Position numbers and translations under genes: made by a program
Assembly (NCBI GenBank): GCA_910575275.1
Contig: CAJTEE010000003.1
Span: forward strand, 186,001-250,000
DNA length: 64,000 bases
Direction: 5' to 3'
Source: Lachnospiraceae bacterium
GTDB taxonomy: Bacteria; Bacillota; Clostridia; Lachnospirales; Lachnospiraceae
Shown here: positions 1-7,337 of the stretch, in pieces
How the letters are laid out: every line of letters begins with the position of its first letter
Numbering within the stretch: the stretch's first letter is position 1
Notes under the pieces: model-generated
Databases searched by the model: none
Told to the model about the DNA's origin: nothing
Seen by the model: only the letters and a program-made list of their open reading frames with translations

Positions 1-414
1 ATTCGGGGAGTTAAAAAATCGGATCTTCCGGCTTCGGTGAAGGAAGAACTGAAGGAATTTTATGAGGAGCATAAGCTGACCGGAGCGTTTGGAAAGGCAT
101 CAAAACGGACCGCGGGACGTAGCTTTGCAGACTGTCCGACCGGGGATTTAAAACAGATTCCGGGTGTGGGAGCCAATATGGAGCAGCATCTTAAGAACAT
201 CGGGATCGGTTCCGTGGAAGATTTGCGGGGAAAAGACCCGGAAGCGCTGTATGAGCTGGACTGTCTGAAAAAGGGCTTCGCGGATGACAAGTGTGTCCTG
301 TATGTGTTTCGCTGTGCCGTGTACTTTGCGGAGCATGAGCGGCACGAGCCGGAGCTGTTAAAATGGTGGTATTGGAAGGACAAGGAGTATAAAAACCGGA
401 CAGATGATGTATGA
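1..414 (+). CDS. Cdd1-like helix-hairpin-helix protein, 5' end cut by window edge
   Basis: The reading frame is open from base 1, so the N-terminus lies outside the window; the GTG at 37 is only the first in-window start. The C-terminal ~80 residues carry a helix-hairpin-helix segment (LKQIPGVGANMEQHLKNIGI) followed by LYELDCLKKGF, CVLYVFRCAVYFAE and PELLKWWYWKD. This is the pattern of the 'pathogenicity locus' Cdd1 family, small proteins of unknown role with a DNA-binding-type HhH fold. The segment before it has no clear assignment. It overlaps the start of the acetyltransferase gene by 11 bases, so the two are probably co-translated. Family assignment is from motif memory; function is not known. 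Confidence 0.8.
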   Translation: MRGVKKSDLPASVKEELKEFYEEHKLTGAFGKASKRTAGRSFADCPTGDLKQIPGVGANMEQHLKNIGIGSVEDLRGKDPEALYELDCLKKGFADDKCVLYVFRCAVYFAEHERHEPELLKWWYWKDKEYKNRTDDV

Positions 415-1183
415 ATTAAGAGAGGCAGAGAGAGCCGCCGGCCTCTTTGCGGGCTGGCAGGAGACGATGATCTGGTCCTGCCTGCAGGGGATCATGGGGA
501 GCTTGTATGTGGATTCCCTCGAGAAACCGGCTTCGGCCATGGCGCTTTTGGGTGATTTCTGCTTTCTCGCAGGAAAGCCAAGCCGGGAAGGAATCCTGCA
601 CAGACCGAGGCCATGGAGAAAGACCTTTATGATTTTGGTTCCGCAGACCGAGGAATGGGCCAGGCTGGTTGAAGCATGCTGCGGGGAGTCTGCAAAGCGG
701 GTTACCCGTTATGCGTTTAAAAAGGATGCAGAATGTTTTGACCGGGAAGCGCTTTTGAAGGCGGCAGACGGACTGCCGGCCGGATATGAGCTGAAGCTGT
801 TAGACGAGCCTTTGTTCTGGTACTGCAGACAAACGGCGTGGTGTAGGGACTGGGTGGCGCAGTATACGGATTATGCGAGGTATCAGGAATACGGGCTCGG
901 AGTGGTGATTGTAAAGGAAGGAGTGCCTGTATCGGGCGCTTCATCCTACTCGGGCTATCGGGGCGGCATCGAGATCGAGATTGATACGAGAGCGGATTTC
1001 AGGAGAAAAGGGCTTGCCCGCATCTGTGGGGCAAAGCTGATTCTGGAATGCCTGGAGAGGGGGCTGTATCCGAGCTGGGACGCGCACAATCCGGGCTCGG
1101 CGGCTCTGGCGAAAAAGCTTGGATATCGGTTTGACCGTGCGTATGCGGCCTATGAAATGACGGAAATGATGGGTTCCCTATAA
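404..1183 (+). CDS. GNAT family N-acetyltransferase
   Basis: A 259-residue protein whose C-terminal half has the acetyl-CoA-binding GNAT core: a beta strand (GGIEIEIDTRADF), the pyrophosphate loop RRKGLA, then the helix ICGAKLILECLERG and the closing strand/helix WDAHNPGSAALAKKLGY. The length and the N-terminal extension fit the subgroup of ~260-residue GNAT proteins (PF12746-like) rather than the ~170-residue single-domain enzymes. The substrate cannot be read from sequence. ATG 404 is used and overlaps the upstream gene, and a second in-frame ATG follows at 407. It is followed by an independent promoter for the ABC-F gene, so it ends the first transcription unit. Confidence 0.85.
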   Translation: MMYELREAERAAGLFAGWQETMIWSCLQGIMGSLYVDSLEKPASAMALLGDFCFLAGKPSREGILHRPRPWRKTFMILVPQTEEWARLVEACCGESAKRVTRYAFKKDAECFDREALLKAADGLPAGYELKLLDEPLFWYCRQTAWCRDWVAQYTDYARYQEYGLGVVIVKEGVPVSGASSYSGYRGGIEIEIDTRADFRRKGLARICGAKLILECLERGLYPSWDAHNPGSAALAKKLGYRFDRAYAAYEMTEMMGSL

Positions 1184-1189
1184 AACGGC

Positions 1190-1218
1190 TTGCATATCGG
1201 CGGGAATTGTGATATGCT
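1190..1218 (+). promoter_or_regulatory. Sigma-A-type promoter for the ABC-F leader
   Basis: TTGCAT (1190-1195), a 17-base spacer and TATGCT (1213-1218) give a good vegetative promoter right after the acetyltransferase stop. It points into the 280-base leader of the ABC-F gene. Confidence 0.75.
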
Positions 1219-1277
1219 GTTGAACAGACAAAAGTAAGAGATAACAGTTCGGATGTCGTCTAAACTGTTACAGTATG

Positions 1278-1361
1278 AGAGAGGTGAAAGGATGAGAAAG
1301 TAATCTGCTTTTGAAACATGAGACGTTAATCGTGCAGGCGCATTGTGCGCCGCTGTTTTTC
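1278..1361 (+). promoter_or_regulatory. Probable translation-coupled attenuator (MRK leader peptide plus terminator)
   Basis: A tiny reading frame ATG-AGA-AAG-TAA (1292-1303, peptide MRK) has its own ribosome site (aggtg 1282-1286). It is followed by a terminator-like hairpin: ggcgca (1337-1342), loop ttg, tgcgcc (1346-1351), then gctg and a T run (1356-1360). Flanking bases 1309-1321 and 1360-1375 can also pair in an outer stem. Antibiotic-responsive ABC-F and erm genes of Bacillota are often controlled this way: a drug-stalled ribosome on the leader peptide prevents the terminator. The elements are seen; the control mechanism is inferred. The stretch 1376-1484 shows nothing else. Confidence 0.6.
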
Positions 1362-1498
1362 ATGTTGCCAAAAGTAGATGCTATTCTCATAGCCTCTCTT
1401 TTTTGATGCCCGGAATCCAAAGGGAGTGGGGAATCCATGCAGAGGCTATGCAGGATCAGAAACGCTTGGCAGCAGGTGTTGACTGGAGGGATGCATAA

Positions 1499-3031
1499 AT
1501 GGCACAGATTTCTGTTGCGAACCTCACATTTGGATATGAGGGAAGTTTTGACACGGTTTTTGAGGACGTTTCCTTTTCGATTGACACGAATTGGAAACTT
1601 GGTTTTATCGGCAGGAACGGAAAAGGAAAGACGACATTTCTGAGGCTTTTGCTTGGGGGCCATGCGTATAGCGGGTCGATTTCGGGGGAGATTCCGTTCG
1701 ACTATTTTCCATACGAGATTTCACCCGGACAGCAGGGGCTTTGTGCGACGGAGCTGGCGGGAGAGGTAAAGCCAGGCTGCGAGGAATGGCGGATTTTATG
1801 TGAACTGGCAAAGCTGAACGCGGGGGCAGAGCTTTTGTACCGGCCGTTCGGGACGCTAAGCCACGGAGAACGGACAAAGCTGCTTCTGGCGATTCTGTTT
1901 TCGGGAGAGCAGGATTTTCTCCTGATCGACGAACCGACCAACCACTTGGACCGGGAGGCAAGAGAGACGGTCAAGAAATATCTACATGAGAAAAAGGGCT
2001 TCATCCTGGTATCCCATGACAGAGATCTTCTGGATGCCTGTGTGGATCACGTCCTCGTTTTAAACCGCAAATCCATTGAGGTCCAGAGCGGGAATTTTTC
2101 GAGCTGGTGGGAGAATAAAAGCCGTCAGGATCATTTCGCGAAAACGGAAAATGAAAAACATCTCCGGGAGATCGCTTCCTTAAAAAAAGCAGCAGAGCGG
2201 GGCGGCAGATGGGCGCAAAAAAGCGAGAATAGCAAGATCGGAATCGACCCGATCAAGGATCATGACCGGGGGAACGGCACGAGGCCCTATATCGGCGCCA
2301 AGACAAAGAAGCTGGAAAAGCGTGTGAAGGCCTACGAAAAACGGCTCGAGCGCGAAATGGAGGTAAAGGAGGGACTTTTGCAGGATCTGGAGGACCCGGC
2401 GCCGTTAAAGCTGCTTCCCCTGGAGTACCACAGGGAGAGGCTTGTTTACGGAACAGCTCTCACGCTCGGGTATGCGAAAAGAGCAGAGGGCGTGCTGAAG
2501 GATTTTTCGTTTGAATTAAAGCGTGGAGAGCGCGTATTTTTAAACGGAGGGAACGGAAGCGGGAAATCGACATTTCTGAAGGCGCTTCTGGCAGCATGCG
2601 GTGTTTGTGAAAAAGATGGAGAGCGTCCGGAAATTCGGACGGGAGAATTGCAGGCAGGCGCAGGCCTGGTTGTTTCCTATATCAGCCAGGAGACCGGATT
2701 CCTGCGGGGAGGCATCAAGGAGTTCTGCCGGAAGCGGGGACTGGACGAGAGCCTTTTCTGCGCATTGCTCCGGAAGCTGGATATAGGACGGACCCAGTTT
2801 TCCAAGAGTATGGAGGAATTTTCGGAAGGACAGAAGAAAAAGGTCCTGATTGCGGCAAGTCTGATGACGCCCGCCCATCTCTACATCTGGGACGAACCGT
2901 TGAATTATGTGGATGTGTTTTCACGCATGCAGATCGAGGAACTGTTGCTGTCTGCAGCGCCGACCATGCTGCTCGTAGAGCATGATGTCCGCTTCCGGGA
3001 GAGGATCGCGATGCGGATAGTGGAGTTGTAA
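1499..3031 (+). CDS. ABC-F type ribosomal protection protein, Lsa-like
   Basis: A 510-residue cytoplasmic protein with two ABC ATPase domains and no membrane segments, the ABC-F design. Domain 1 has Walker A GRNGKGKTT (residues 38-46), signature LSHGER and Walker B FLLIDEPTNHLD. The charged linker (~residues 200-300) is the part that reaches toward the peptidyl-transferase centre in this family. Domain 2 has GGNGSGKST, FSEGQKKK and LYIWDEPLNYVD. The N-terminus (ISVANLTFGYEG) and linker resemble the Lsa group, which gives resistance to lincosamides, pleuromutilins and streptogramin A by displacing drug from the ribosome. ATG 1499 follows ggaggg (1485-1490). Drug range is not predictable; the leader upstream supports an inducible resistance role. 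Confidence 0.88.
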   Translation: MAQISVANLTFGYEGSFDTVFEDVSFSIDTNWKLGFIGRNGKGKTTFLRLLLGGHAYSGSISGEIPFDYFPYEISPGQQGLCATELAGEVKPGCEEWRILCELAKLNAGAELLYRPFGTLSHGERTKLLLAILFSGEQDFLLIDEPTNHLDREARETVKKYLHEKKGFILVSHDRDLLDACVDHVLVLNRKSIEVQSGNFSSWWENKSRQDHFAKTENEKHLREIASLKKAAERGGRWAQKSENSKIGIDPIKDHDRGNGTRPYIGAKTKKLEKRVKAYEKRLEREMEVKEGLLQDLEDPAPLKLLPLEYHRERLVYGTALTLGYAKRAEGVLKDFSFELKRGERVFLNGGNGSGKSTFLKALLAACGVCEKDGERPEIRTGELQAGAGLVVSYISQETGFLRGGIKEFCRKRGLDESLFCALLRKLDIGRTQFSKSMEEFSEGQKKKVLIAASLMTPAHLYIWDEPLNYVDVFSRMQIEELLLSAAPTMLLVEHDVRFRERIAMRIVEL

Positions 3032-3071
3032 AGATGAAAAAAGCTACAAATTGCAGAAAGGAGGCCGAACA

Positions 3072-3728
3072 TTGAAAACAAGAGAAGAAGCCCTGGCCTA
3101 TGGCCTGACATTTCCCAATACGTACCAGGAGGCGCCGTTTCATGACTCCAACTGGCAGCTTGTGCGGGTAAGGGGAAGCAAAAAAGCGTTTCTTTGGGTG
3201 TATGAGAGAAACGGCCATGTCAATCTGAATGTAAAGACGAGTCCTGAATGGAGGGACTTCTGGCGGCAGACCTACAAGGCCGTGACTGCCGGCTATCATC
3301 AAAACAAAGAGCACTGGAATACGATTATCTTGGACGGAACGATCCCCGATGAGGACGTCAAACGAATGATCGCAGAGAGCTACGACCTCATCACGGACAG
3401 CCCGTCAAAGCGGATCTACGAGGCGGTCAAAAAAATCCCACGGGGAAAGGTCGCGACCTACGGGCAGATCGCAGAGCTGGCCGGAGAAAAAAAGATGGCG
3501 CGGGCAGTCGGAAATGCACTGCACAAGAATCCGGACGGTGATTCGATCCCCTGTTACCGGGTGGTAAACGCCAAAGGAGAGCTGGCAGATGAATTTGTAT
3601 TCGGAGGAATCGGCGTTCAGGCGAGGCTTCTGGAGGCGGATGGGATTCAGGTGGTGGACGGGAAGGTAGATCTCGAAAAATACGGAATTAAGAAAACAGG
3701 CGCAGGCGAATCCGGATATGACATATGA
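3072..3728 (+). CDS. MmcQ/YjbR domain fused to MGMT-like DNA-binding domain
   Basis: Residues ~1-105 match the MmcQ/YjbR (DUF419) fold (TFPNTYQEAPFHDSNWQ... HVNLNVKTSP... LITDSP). Residues ~110-205 match the C-terminal domain of O6-alkylguanine-DNA alkyltransferase (IPRGKVATYGQIAELAG, RAVGNALHKNP, IPCYRVV, LLEADGI). The active-site motif of MGMT is PCHR; here it is PCYR, so the acceptor cysteine is kept but the relay histidine is tyrosine. Either it still accepts alkyl groups or it senses alkylated bases like ATL proteins. TTG 3072 is the start because AAAGGAGG (3057-3064) sits 7 bases before it; the upstream TTG at 3051 lies before that site. Confidence 0.82.
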   Translation: MKTREEALAYGLTFPNTYQEAPFHDSNWQLVRVRGSKKAFLWVYERNGHVNLNVKTSPEWRDFWRQTYKAVTAGYHQNKEHWNTIILDGTIPDEDVKRMIAESYDLITDSPSKRIYEAVKKIPRGKVATYGQIAELAGEKKMARAVGNALHKNPDGDSIPCYRVVNAKGELADEFVFGGIGVQARLLEADGIQVVDGKVDLEKYGIKKTGAGESGYDI

Positions 3729-4066
3729 ACATTGAAACCTACACGACATGTATGATACGCCTATATATCTGTCTGCTTGTGCTGGCTCTTTCAGGAGAGC
3801 TGATTCGGACCGCTCGTCTCCTGAGGAATCAAACTGCAAATGTCCAAAAGATAAAAAGGATCTGGAGGGACACATTCTGCCTGCTCCTATATCTCATTTC
3901 TGCCCTGTTTTACATAACGATTGCAGACCTGGCCTGCAACGACCCGTCAAGCCCCAATTTTGAACAATACAAAAATTGGGGCTTCAAAAACTTTATGTTC
4001 CAGGACATCAAAATCCTGCTCATTTGGCTGGCTGTCGGGGCCGCACTGCATACAAGAAAAAAATAG
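3725..4066 (+). CDS. Small putative membrane protein
   Basis: A 113-residue frame that starts inside the stop of the YjbR-MGMT gene. It has three hydrophobic stretches: LYICLLVLALSGELI (~residues 12-27), CLLLYLISALFYITIADLA (~52-70) and ILLIWLAVGAALHT (~95-109). No family is recognised. There is no convincing ribosome site at ATG 3725, so translation would rely on coupling. A strong inverted repeat (3949-3984) lies inside the frame, which lowers confidence that it is a real gene. Confidence 0.45.
   Translation: MNIETYTTCMIRLYICLLVLALSGELIRTARLLRNQTANVQKIKRIWRDTFCLLLYLISALFYITIADLACNDPSSPNFEQYKNWGFKNFMFQDIKILLIWLAVGAALHTRKK
3949..3984. repeat. Perfect-arm hairpin aagccccaatttt / aaaattggggctt
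   Basis: Arms 3949-3961 and 3971-3984 pair almost completely around a ~9-base loop (gaacaatac). There is no T run on the plus strand. It may be a processed-mRNA hairpin or the relic of a terminator between the plus-strand unit and the convergent aldolase-like gene. Confidence 0.5.
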
Positions 4067-4145
4067 GTTCTATTCGGCTTGGCTGACCGATATCCATGGT
4101 TCATCGCATCGGCAAGATCAGAGGTGCTCCCTCCGACATGAGGAG

Positions 4146-4943
4146 TTAAAAGGACCTTGGGCTTTTGACTGAGTGCAATGCTTGTCTTAGAGTTTTCTTC
4201 CTCGACTCCGTCCAGGCCTGCGCCTCGCTGCGTTTGTTTGCCAGTGCACAGGCGACCTCGGTCGGAAGATTTCCGGTGCTGCGGGCCATTCCGAGCAGCC
4301 CGCAGTCTAAAAGATCGATGCCTGCATCCATTGCGGCCTGCGCGTTGGCCGCGGATAATCCGAGATTATTTTGGCAGCGGAAGCCGACGGGGATGTCCAC
4401 GGCGGCTTTAAGCGCTTTGACAGATTCGCGGACCTCATCGGGAAACATGCACCCGGCCGAGTCTATGATGGTCAGCTCATCAACACCGTATGCCTGAAGC
4501 GTCTTCCCCTCCTCGGCAAGCTGCACCGGGGGCAGAAGATAGGCTTTCATCAGGGAATAACGGCAGATGAGGCCATTATCCTTCACGGTTTGGATCACAT
4601 CGGGATATTTTTTTGCGTCTCCGGCATCCGCCCCCACACGCAGAAAACAGAGCCCCTTTTGCGCAGCATGGCGGACGTTTTCCTCTTTGTAGCGCTTTGT
4701 GTTCAAAAACATTCCGATCTCCGCTTTAGCGAGATACGGTTTTGCGAGTACAAAATATTGTTCGTCGCTTACGGGGCCGGCAAAGCCAAACTGTTCGGCC
4801 CCGAGCCCTTTGGCATTTCCGAATTCGATCACGGATACCCAGTTTTCTGTAAGCCCTCTTAATATCATGTCTGTAAGGTCCTTTGGAAAACCGTTTCCGA
4901 GGACATTCGTCCCGTCGCGGAGCGTGTAATCCATTATTTTCAT
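4146..4943 (-). CDS. DRE-TIM (HMGL-like) aldolase homologue lacking the His metal ligands
   Basis: The 265-residue product begins MKIMDYTLRDGTNVLGN, the DxTLRDG signature of DRE-TIM metallolyases (4-hydroxy-2-oxovalerate aldolase, HMG-CoA lyase, isopropylmalate synthase). VDELTIIDSAGCMFP and LDCGLLGMARSTGNLPTE also match the barrel. In 4-hydroxy-2-oxovalerate aldolases the loop reads GFHGHNNLGL, with both His binding the metal; here it reads GFRCQNNLGL, so both are replaced. The protein also ends ~70 residues earlier than usual. ATG 4943 is preferred (aggaga about 12 bases upstream) over GTG 4967. It may be a re-purposed or dying enzyme. It stands alone on the minus strand. Confidence 0.75.
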   Translation of the reverse strand: MKIMDYTLRDGTNVLGNGFPKDLTDMILRGLTENWVSVIEFGNAKGLGAEQFGFAGPVSDEQYFVLAKPYLAKAEIGMFLNTKRYKEENVRHAAQKGLCFLRVGADAGDAKKYPDVIQTVKDNGLICRYSLMKAYLLPPVQLAEEGKTLQAYGVDELTIIDSAGCMFPDEVRESVKALKAAVDIPVGFRCQNNLGLSAANAQAAMDAGIDLLDCGLLGMARSTGNLPTEVACALANKRSEAQAWTESRKKTLRQALHSVKSPRSF

Positions 4944-5097
4944 AGTTGGTGATTCTCTCCTGTTCACTGTATTTTACTTGCCATTTCCTATCATTCATAA
5001 TAGGCGCATTTTTCGGAAAAGGGAAACAGAGTTTTTCTGCATACCGACAAATAAAATTTGTTAAATTTAAAAAACAATAAATATTTTTGTTGAAATA

Positions 5098-5126
5098 TTG
5101 ACGGAAATTTTGAGAATTGATACAAT
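5098..5126 (+). promoter_or_regulatory. Promoter of the broken LysR gene
   Basis: TTGACG (5098-5103), 17 bases, TACAAT (5121-5126) in a very AT-rich region. Transcription would begin near 5133, which makes ATG 5155 the natural LysR start and rules out the earlier ATA/ATT-region starts. Confidence 0.65.
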
Positions 5127-5154
5127 TTTTTGCGTCAGAAATTAGAGGGAATCA

Positions 5155-5440
5155 ATGGAAAACAAATAGCCTGCACTATTTTGCGGAGGCCGCAAAGGAG
5201 CTGAATTTTACCAAGACAGCCAAACGCCTTTTTATTTCGCAGCAAAACCTGAGCCACCACATCGCACGGCTGGAAGAATACTTTGAGGTGCAGCTTTTTG
5301 AAAGGAAGCCGTGGCTGGCACTCACGTATGCGGGCGAGGTTCTTTTGGCCTATGCCGAATGGCCGTTGATGTATCTAAACCGAGACTGGAAAATAATAAA
5401 TCTGATTGCTTTTTTAGGTGTCATCAATTCCAATTTGTAG
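5155..5440 (+). pseudogene. LysR-type regulator fragment (frameshifted and truncated)
   Basis: Only the N-terminal winged helix of a LysR regulator survives: LHYFAEAAKELNFTKTAKRL, FISQQNLSHHIARLEEYFEV, LFERKPWLALTYAGEVLLAY. The ribosome site gaggga (5145-5150) and ATG 5155 are in a frame that hits TAG at 5167. Removing one A from the run near 5163-5166 would give MENNSLHYFAEAA in one frame, so a single-base insertion broke the start. After LLAYAE (~5360) the homology ends and the frame stops at 5440, so the ~200-residue effector domain is gone. It may once have controlled the divergent aldolase-like gene. Confidence 0.75.
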
Positions 5441-5591
5441 GGCTGCCATTTTGCACCTCCATTGATTTTGTAGTGTTATTGTATCATATCAGTAATGTAC
5501 ATGTAATACTACTTTGACTTTTTAGAGTTGGATATTGATGACGTCAAGCCCGCCACAGGACAGGTATCGGCCGGTATCATACAACAGAGAA
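5441..5591. other. Non-coding stretch with a short unassigned coding remnant
   Basis: Between the LysR fragment and the terminator at 5592 there is no credible gene. Frame at 5509-5600 reads FLELDIDDVKPATGQVSAGI followed shortly by a stop, which looks like the tail of a lost gene; I cannot identify it. Confidence 0.35.
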
Positions 5592-5634
5592 CAAGCCCTT
5601 GAAAGTATAGGAAGCTTTCCGAGGGCTTGCTTTT
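5592..5634 (+). terminator. Terminator-like hairpin
   Basis: caagccctt-gaaag (5592-5605) pairs with ctttc-cgagggcttg (5615-5629), followed by ctttt. It would stop transcription from the LysR remnant region before the IclR promoter. Confidence 0.7.
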
Positions 5635-5728
5635 ATGTATACAGTTCAATATTTGTACATCCTGCACAAATTTCAATGTCAAAATCCGTGAAAAAATCAC
5701 AAAGATTTTTTTATACCAGGAAAGATGA

Positions 5729-5757
5729 TTGCTTTTTGCAGACAGCGATGCTATAAT
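5729..5757 (+). promoter_or_regulatory. Promoter of the IclR/ABC transporter operon
   Basis: TTGCTT (5729-5734), a 17-base spacer and a perfect TATAAT (5752-5757). Confidence 0.8.
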
Positions 5758-5786
5758 AAGAGCATGTTTTCCATACAAAGGAATTG

Positions 5787-5805
5787 CATTCCGTTAAACG
5801 GAATG
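5787..5805. promoter_or_regulatory. Palindromic operator, probable IclR autoregulatory site
   Basis: CATTCCGTT-A-AACGGAATG is a perfect 19-base dyad. It lies 30 bases downstream of the -10 and 28 bases before the iclR-type start, where a bound dimer would block transcription. IclR-family proteins typically bind such inverted repeats near their own gene. Identity of the binder is inferred from position. Confidence 0.55.
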
Positions 5806-5833
5806 AAAATTTATTTTTAGAAAGGGGGTACAT

Positions 5834-6571
5834 ATGCAGTTAATCGACCGCGCGTTACATGCACTGGAAATTTTAGGGAAAAATTTGGAGGGGCTTTCGG
5901 TTTCAGAACTTTCAGAAGCACTTGGGATTCCGGCGAGTTCTACGCATCGTATTTTAAGCAGTCTCAAGGCAAACCATTTTGTGCTTCAGGATGAGGAAAC
6001 GAAACGTTATCGGCTCGGCTATAAGATCTGCGGGATTGCTGCAGGGATCGCCAGGGGGAACGTGCTGACGATCACAGCCAGAGGGCCGATGAAACGTCTG
6101 GCGGAAAGGATCGACCGGAACGTGGTCCTCTGTGTGATGGAGCGTGGCTCTGTCATGAATCTTGCCTGTATCGAGAGAAAGGACTCGAATATGTACATGG
6201 TCAAGATCGGCTATGAAATGCCGCTATATTCGACCTCAGCCGGGCGCGTGTTTGCCGCGTATATGGAGCGGGAGGAAGCGCTTTCGGTCCTGGGAGAAGA
6301 ACGGAGAACCAAGACGACGCCCTATACAAAGACGGATCTGCAGGAATTGAATGATGAACTGGAGCGGATTCGAAAGGACGGCTATGCACTGATCGACGAG
6401 GAGCTGCAGATGGGGATTCAGGGTGTGGCGTGTCCGATCCTTGATTTGTTTGGAGAACCGGCAGCGGCGCTTGCGTTTACAACCATGAAGGGCAGCGGCG
6501 AGGCAGAATTGGCAGAAAAGATCGAAGAATTAAAAAAATGTGCAAAGGAGATTTCGGAAGCGATCTGCTGA
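5834..6571 (+). CDS. IclR family transcriptional regulator
   Basis: A 245-residue regulator with the IclR design. The N-terminal winged helix covers residues ~5-60 (GLSVSELSEALGIPASSTHR, ILSSLKANHFV). The C-terminal effector domain covers ~75-245 (LAERIDRNVVLCVMERGSVM, YSTSAGRVFAAYM, GVACPILDLFGEPAAALAFT). It starts at ATG 5834 behind aaaggggg. It is the first gene of an operon with an ABC transporter and a nucleoside phosphorylase, so it probably senses the transported compound or a breakdown product. The palindrome at 5787-5805 is its likely target. Confidence 0.9.
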   Translation: MQLIDRALHALEILGKNLEGLSVSELSEALGIPASSTHRILSSLKANHFVLQDEETKRYRLGYKICGIAAGIARGNVLTITARGPMKRLAERIDRNVVLCVMERGSVMNLACIERKDSNMYMVKIGYEMPLYSTSAGRVFAAYMEREEALSVLGEERRTKTTPYTKTDLQELNDELERIRKDGYALIDEELQMGIQGVACPILDLFGEPAAALAFTTMKGSGEAELAEKIEELKKCAKEISEAIC

Positions 6572-6587
6572 GGAGAGAGAGGGAATT

Positions 6588-7337
6588 ATGAGCAGTGAAT
6601 ACAGTGTGGAGCTTAAAGGGCTCAATAAGATATACAGCAATCTTCTGAAGGAGGATACGGTCGCATTAAAGGACATCAATCTTCAGATCAAGCCGGGGGA
6701 GTTTATCTCGATCATCGGGCCCTCCGGATGTGGAAAGTCTACACTTTTACGGATCATCGGCAATTTAGATAAGCCAACATCGGGGACGATCTCGTATCGG
6801 GACGGTGCGGATCAGCAAATGGGTTTCGTGTTCCAGGATTCGGTTCTGCTTCCGTGGAAAAATGTGAAACAGAACGCAGAATTTCCGCTGGTGATTCAGA
6901 AAAAGCAGACAAAAGAAAACGAGGAGAAGCTTGACGAGCTTTTGGAGCTGGCAGGACTTTCAGAGTTTAAGACAGCGCTTCCAAGGGAGCTCTCGGGAGG
7001 CATGAAGCAGAGAGTCTCCATCGTGCGCGCTCTCTCTTACGATGCGCCGCTCCTTTTGATGGATGAGCCCTTCGGTGCTCTGGATGCGCTTACCAGGGAC
7101 CATTTGAACGAGGAGCTTTTGAAAATCTGGCAGAAGACAAAAAAGACCGTAATCTTCGTTACACACAGCATTGAGGAGGCAACCTTCCTCTCTGACCGGG
7201 TGATCGTCATGTCGGCAAGGCCGGGACAGATTAAGGAGGTCGTTACGATCGACCTTGCAAGGCCTCGCGGAGACGTGACCAGAAACGATCCCCGGTTTGC
7301 GGAGTACAATAAGTATCTGAGGGGGATCATCGGATGA
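6588..7337 (+). CDS. ABC transporter ATP-binding protein, SsuB/TauB/ThiZ type
   Basis: A 249-residue ATPase: Walker A GPSGCGKST, Q-loop VFQDSVLLPWKNV, signature ELSGGMKQR, Walker B LLLMDEPFGALD and switch His VTHSIEEA. The LLPWKNV Q-loop and PFGALD are typical of the nitrate/sulfonate/taurine/HMP-precursor transporter group. ATG 6588 is chosen because gagagaggg sits just before it; frame extensions upstream run into the iclR gene. Its stop overlaps the first permease start (ATGA), showing tight coupling. Confidence 0.92.
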   Translation: MSSEYSVELKGLNKIYSNLLKEDTVALKDINLQIKPGEFISIIGPSGCGKSTLLRIIGNLDKPTSGTISYRDGADQQMGFVFQDSVLLPWKNVKQNAEFPLVIQKKQTKENEEKLDELLELAGLSEFKTALPRELSGGMKQRVSIVRALSYDAPLLLMDEPFGALDALTRDHLNEELLKIWQKTKKTVIFVTHSIEEATFLSDRVIVMSARPGQIKEVVTIDLARPRGDVTRNDPRFAEYNKYLRGIIG

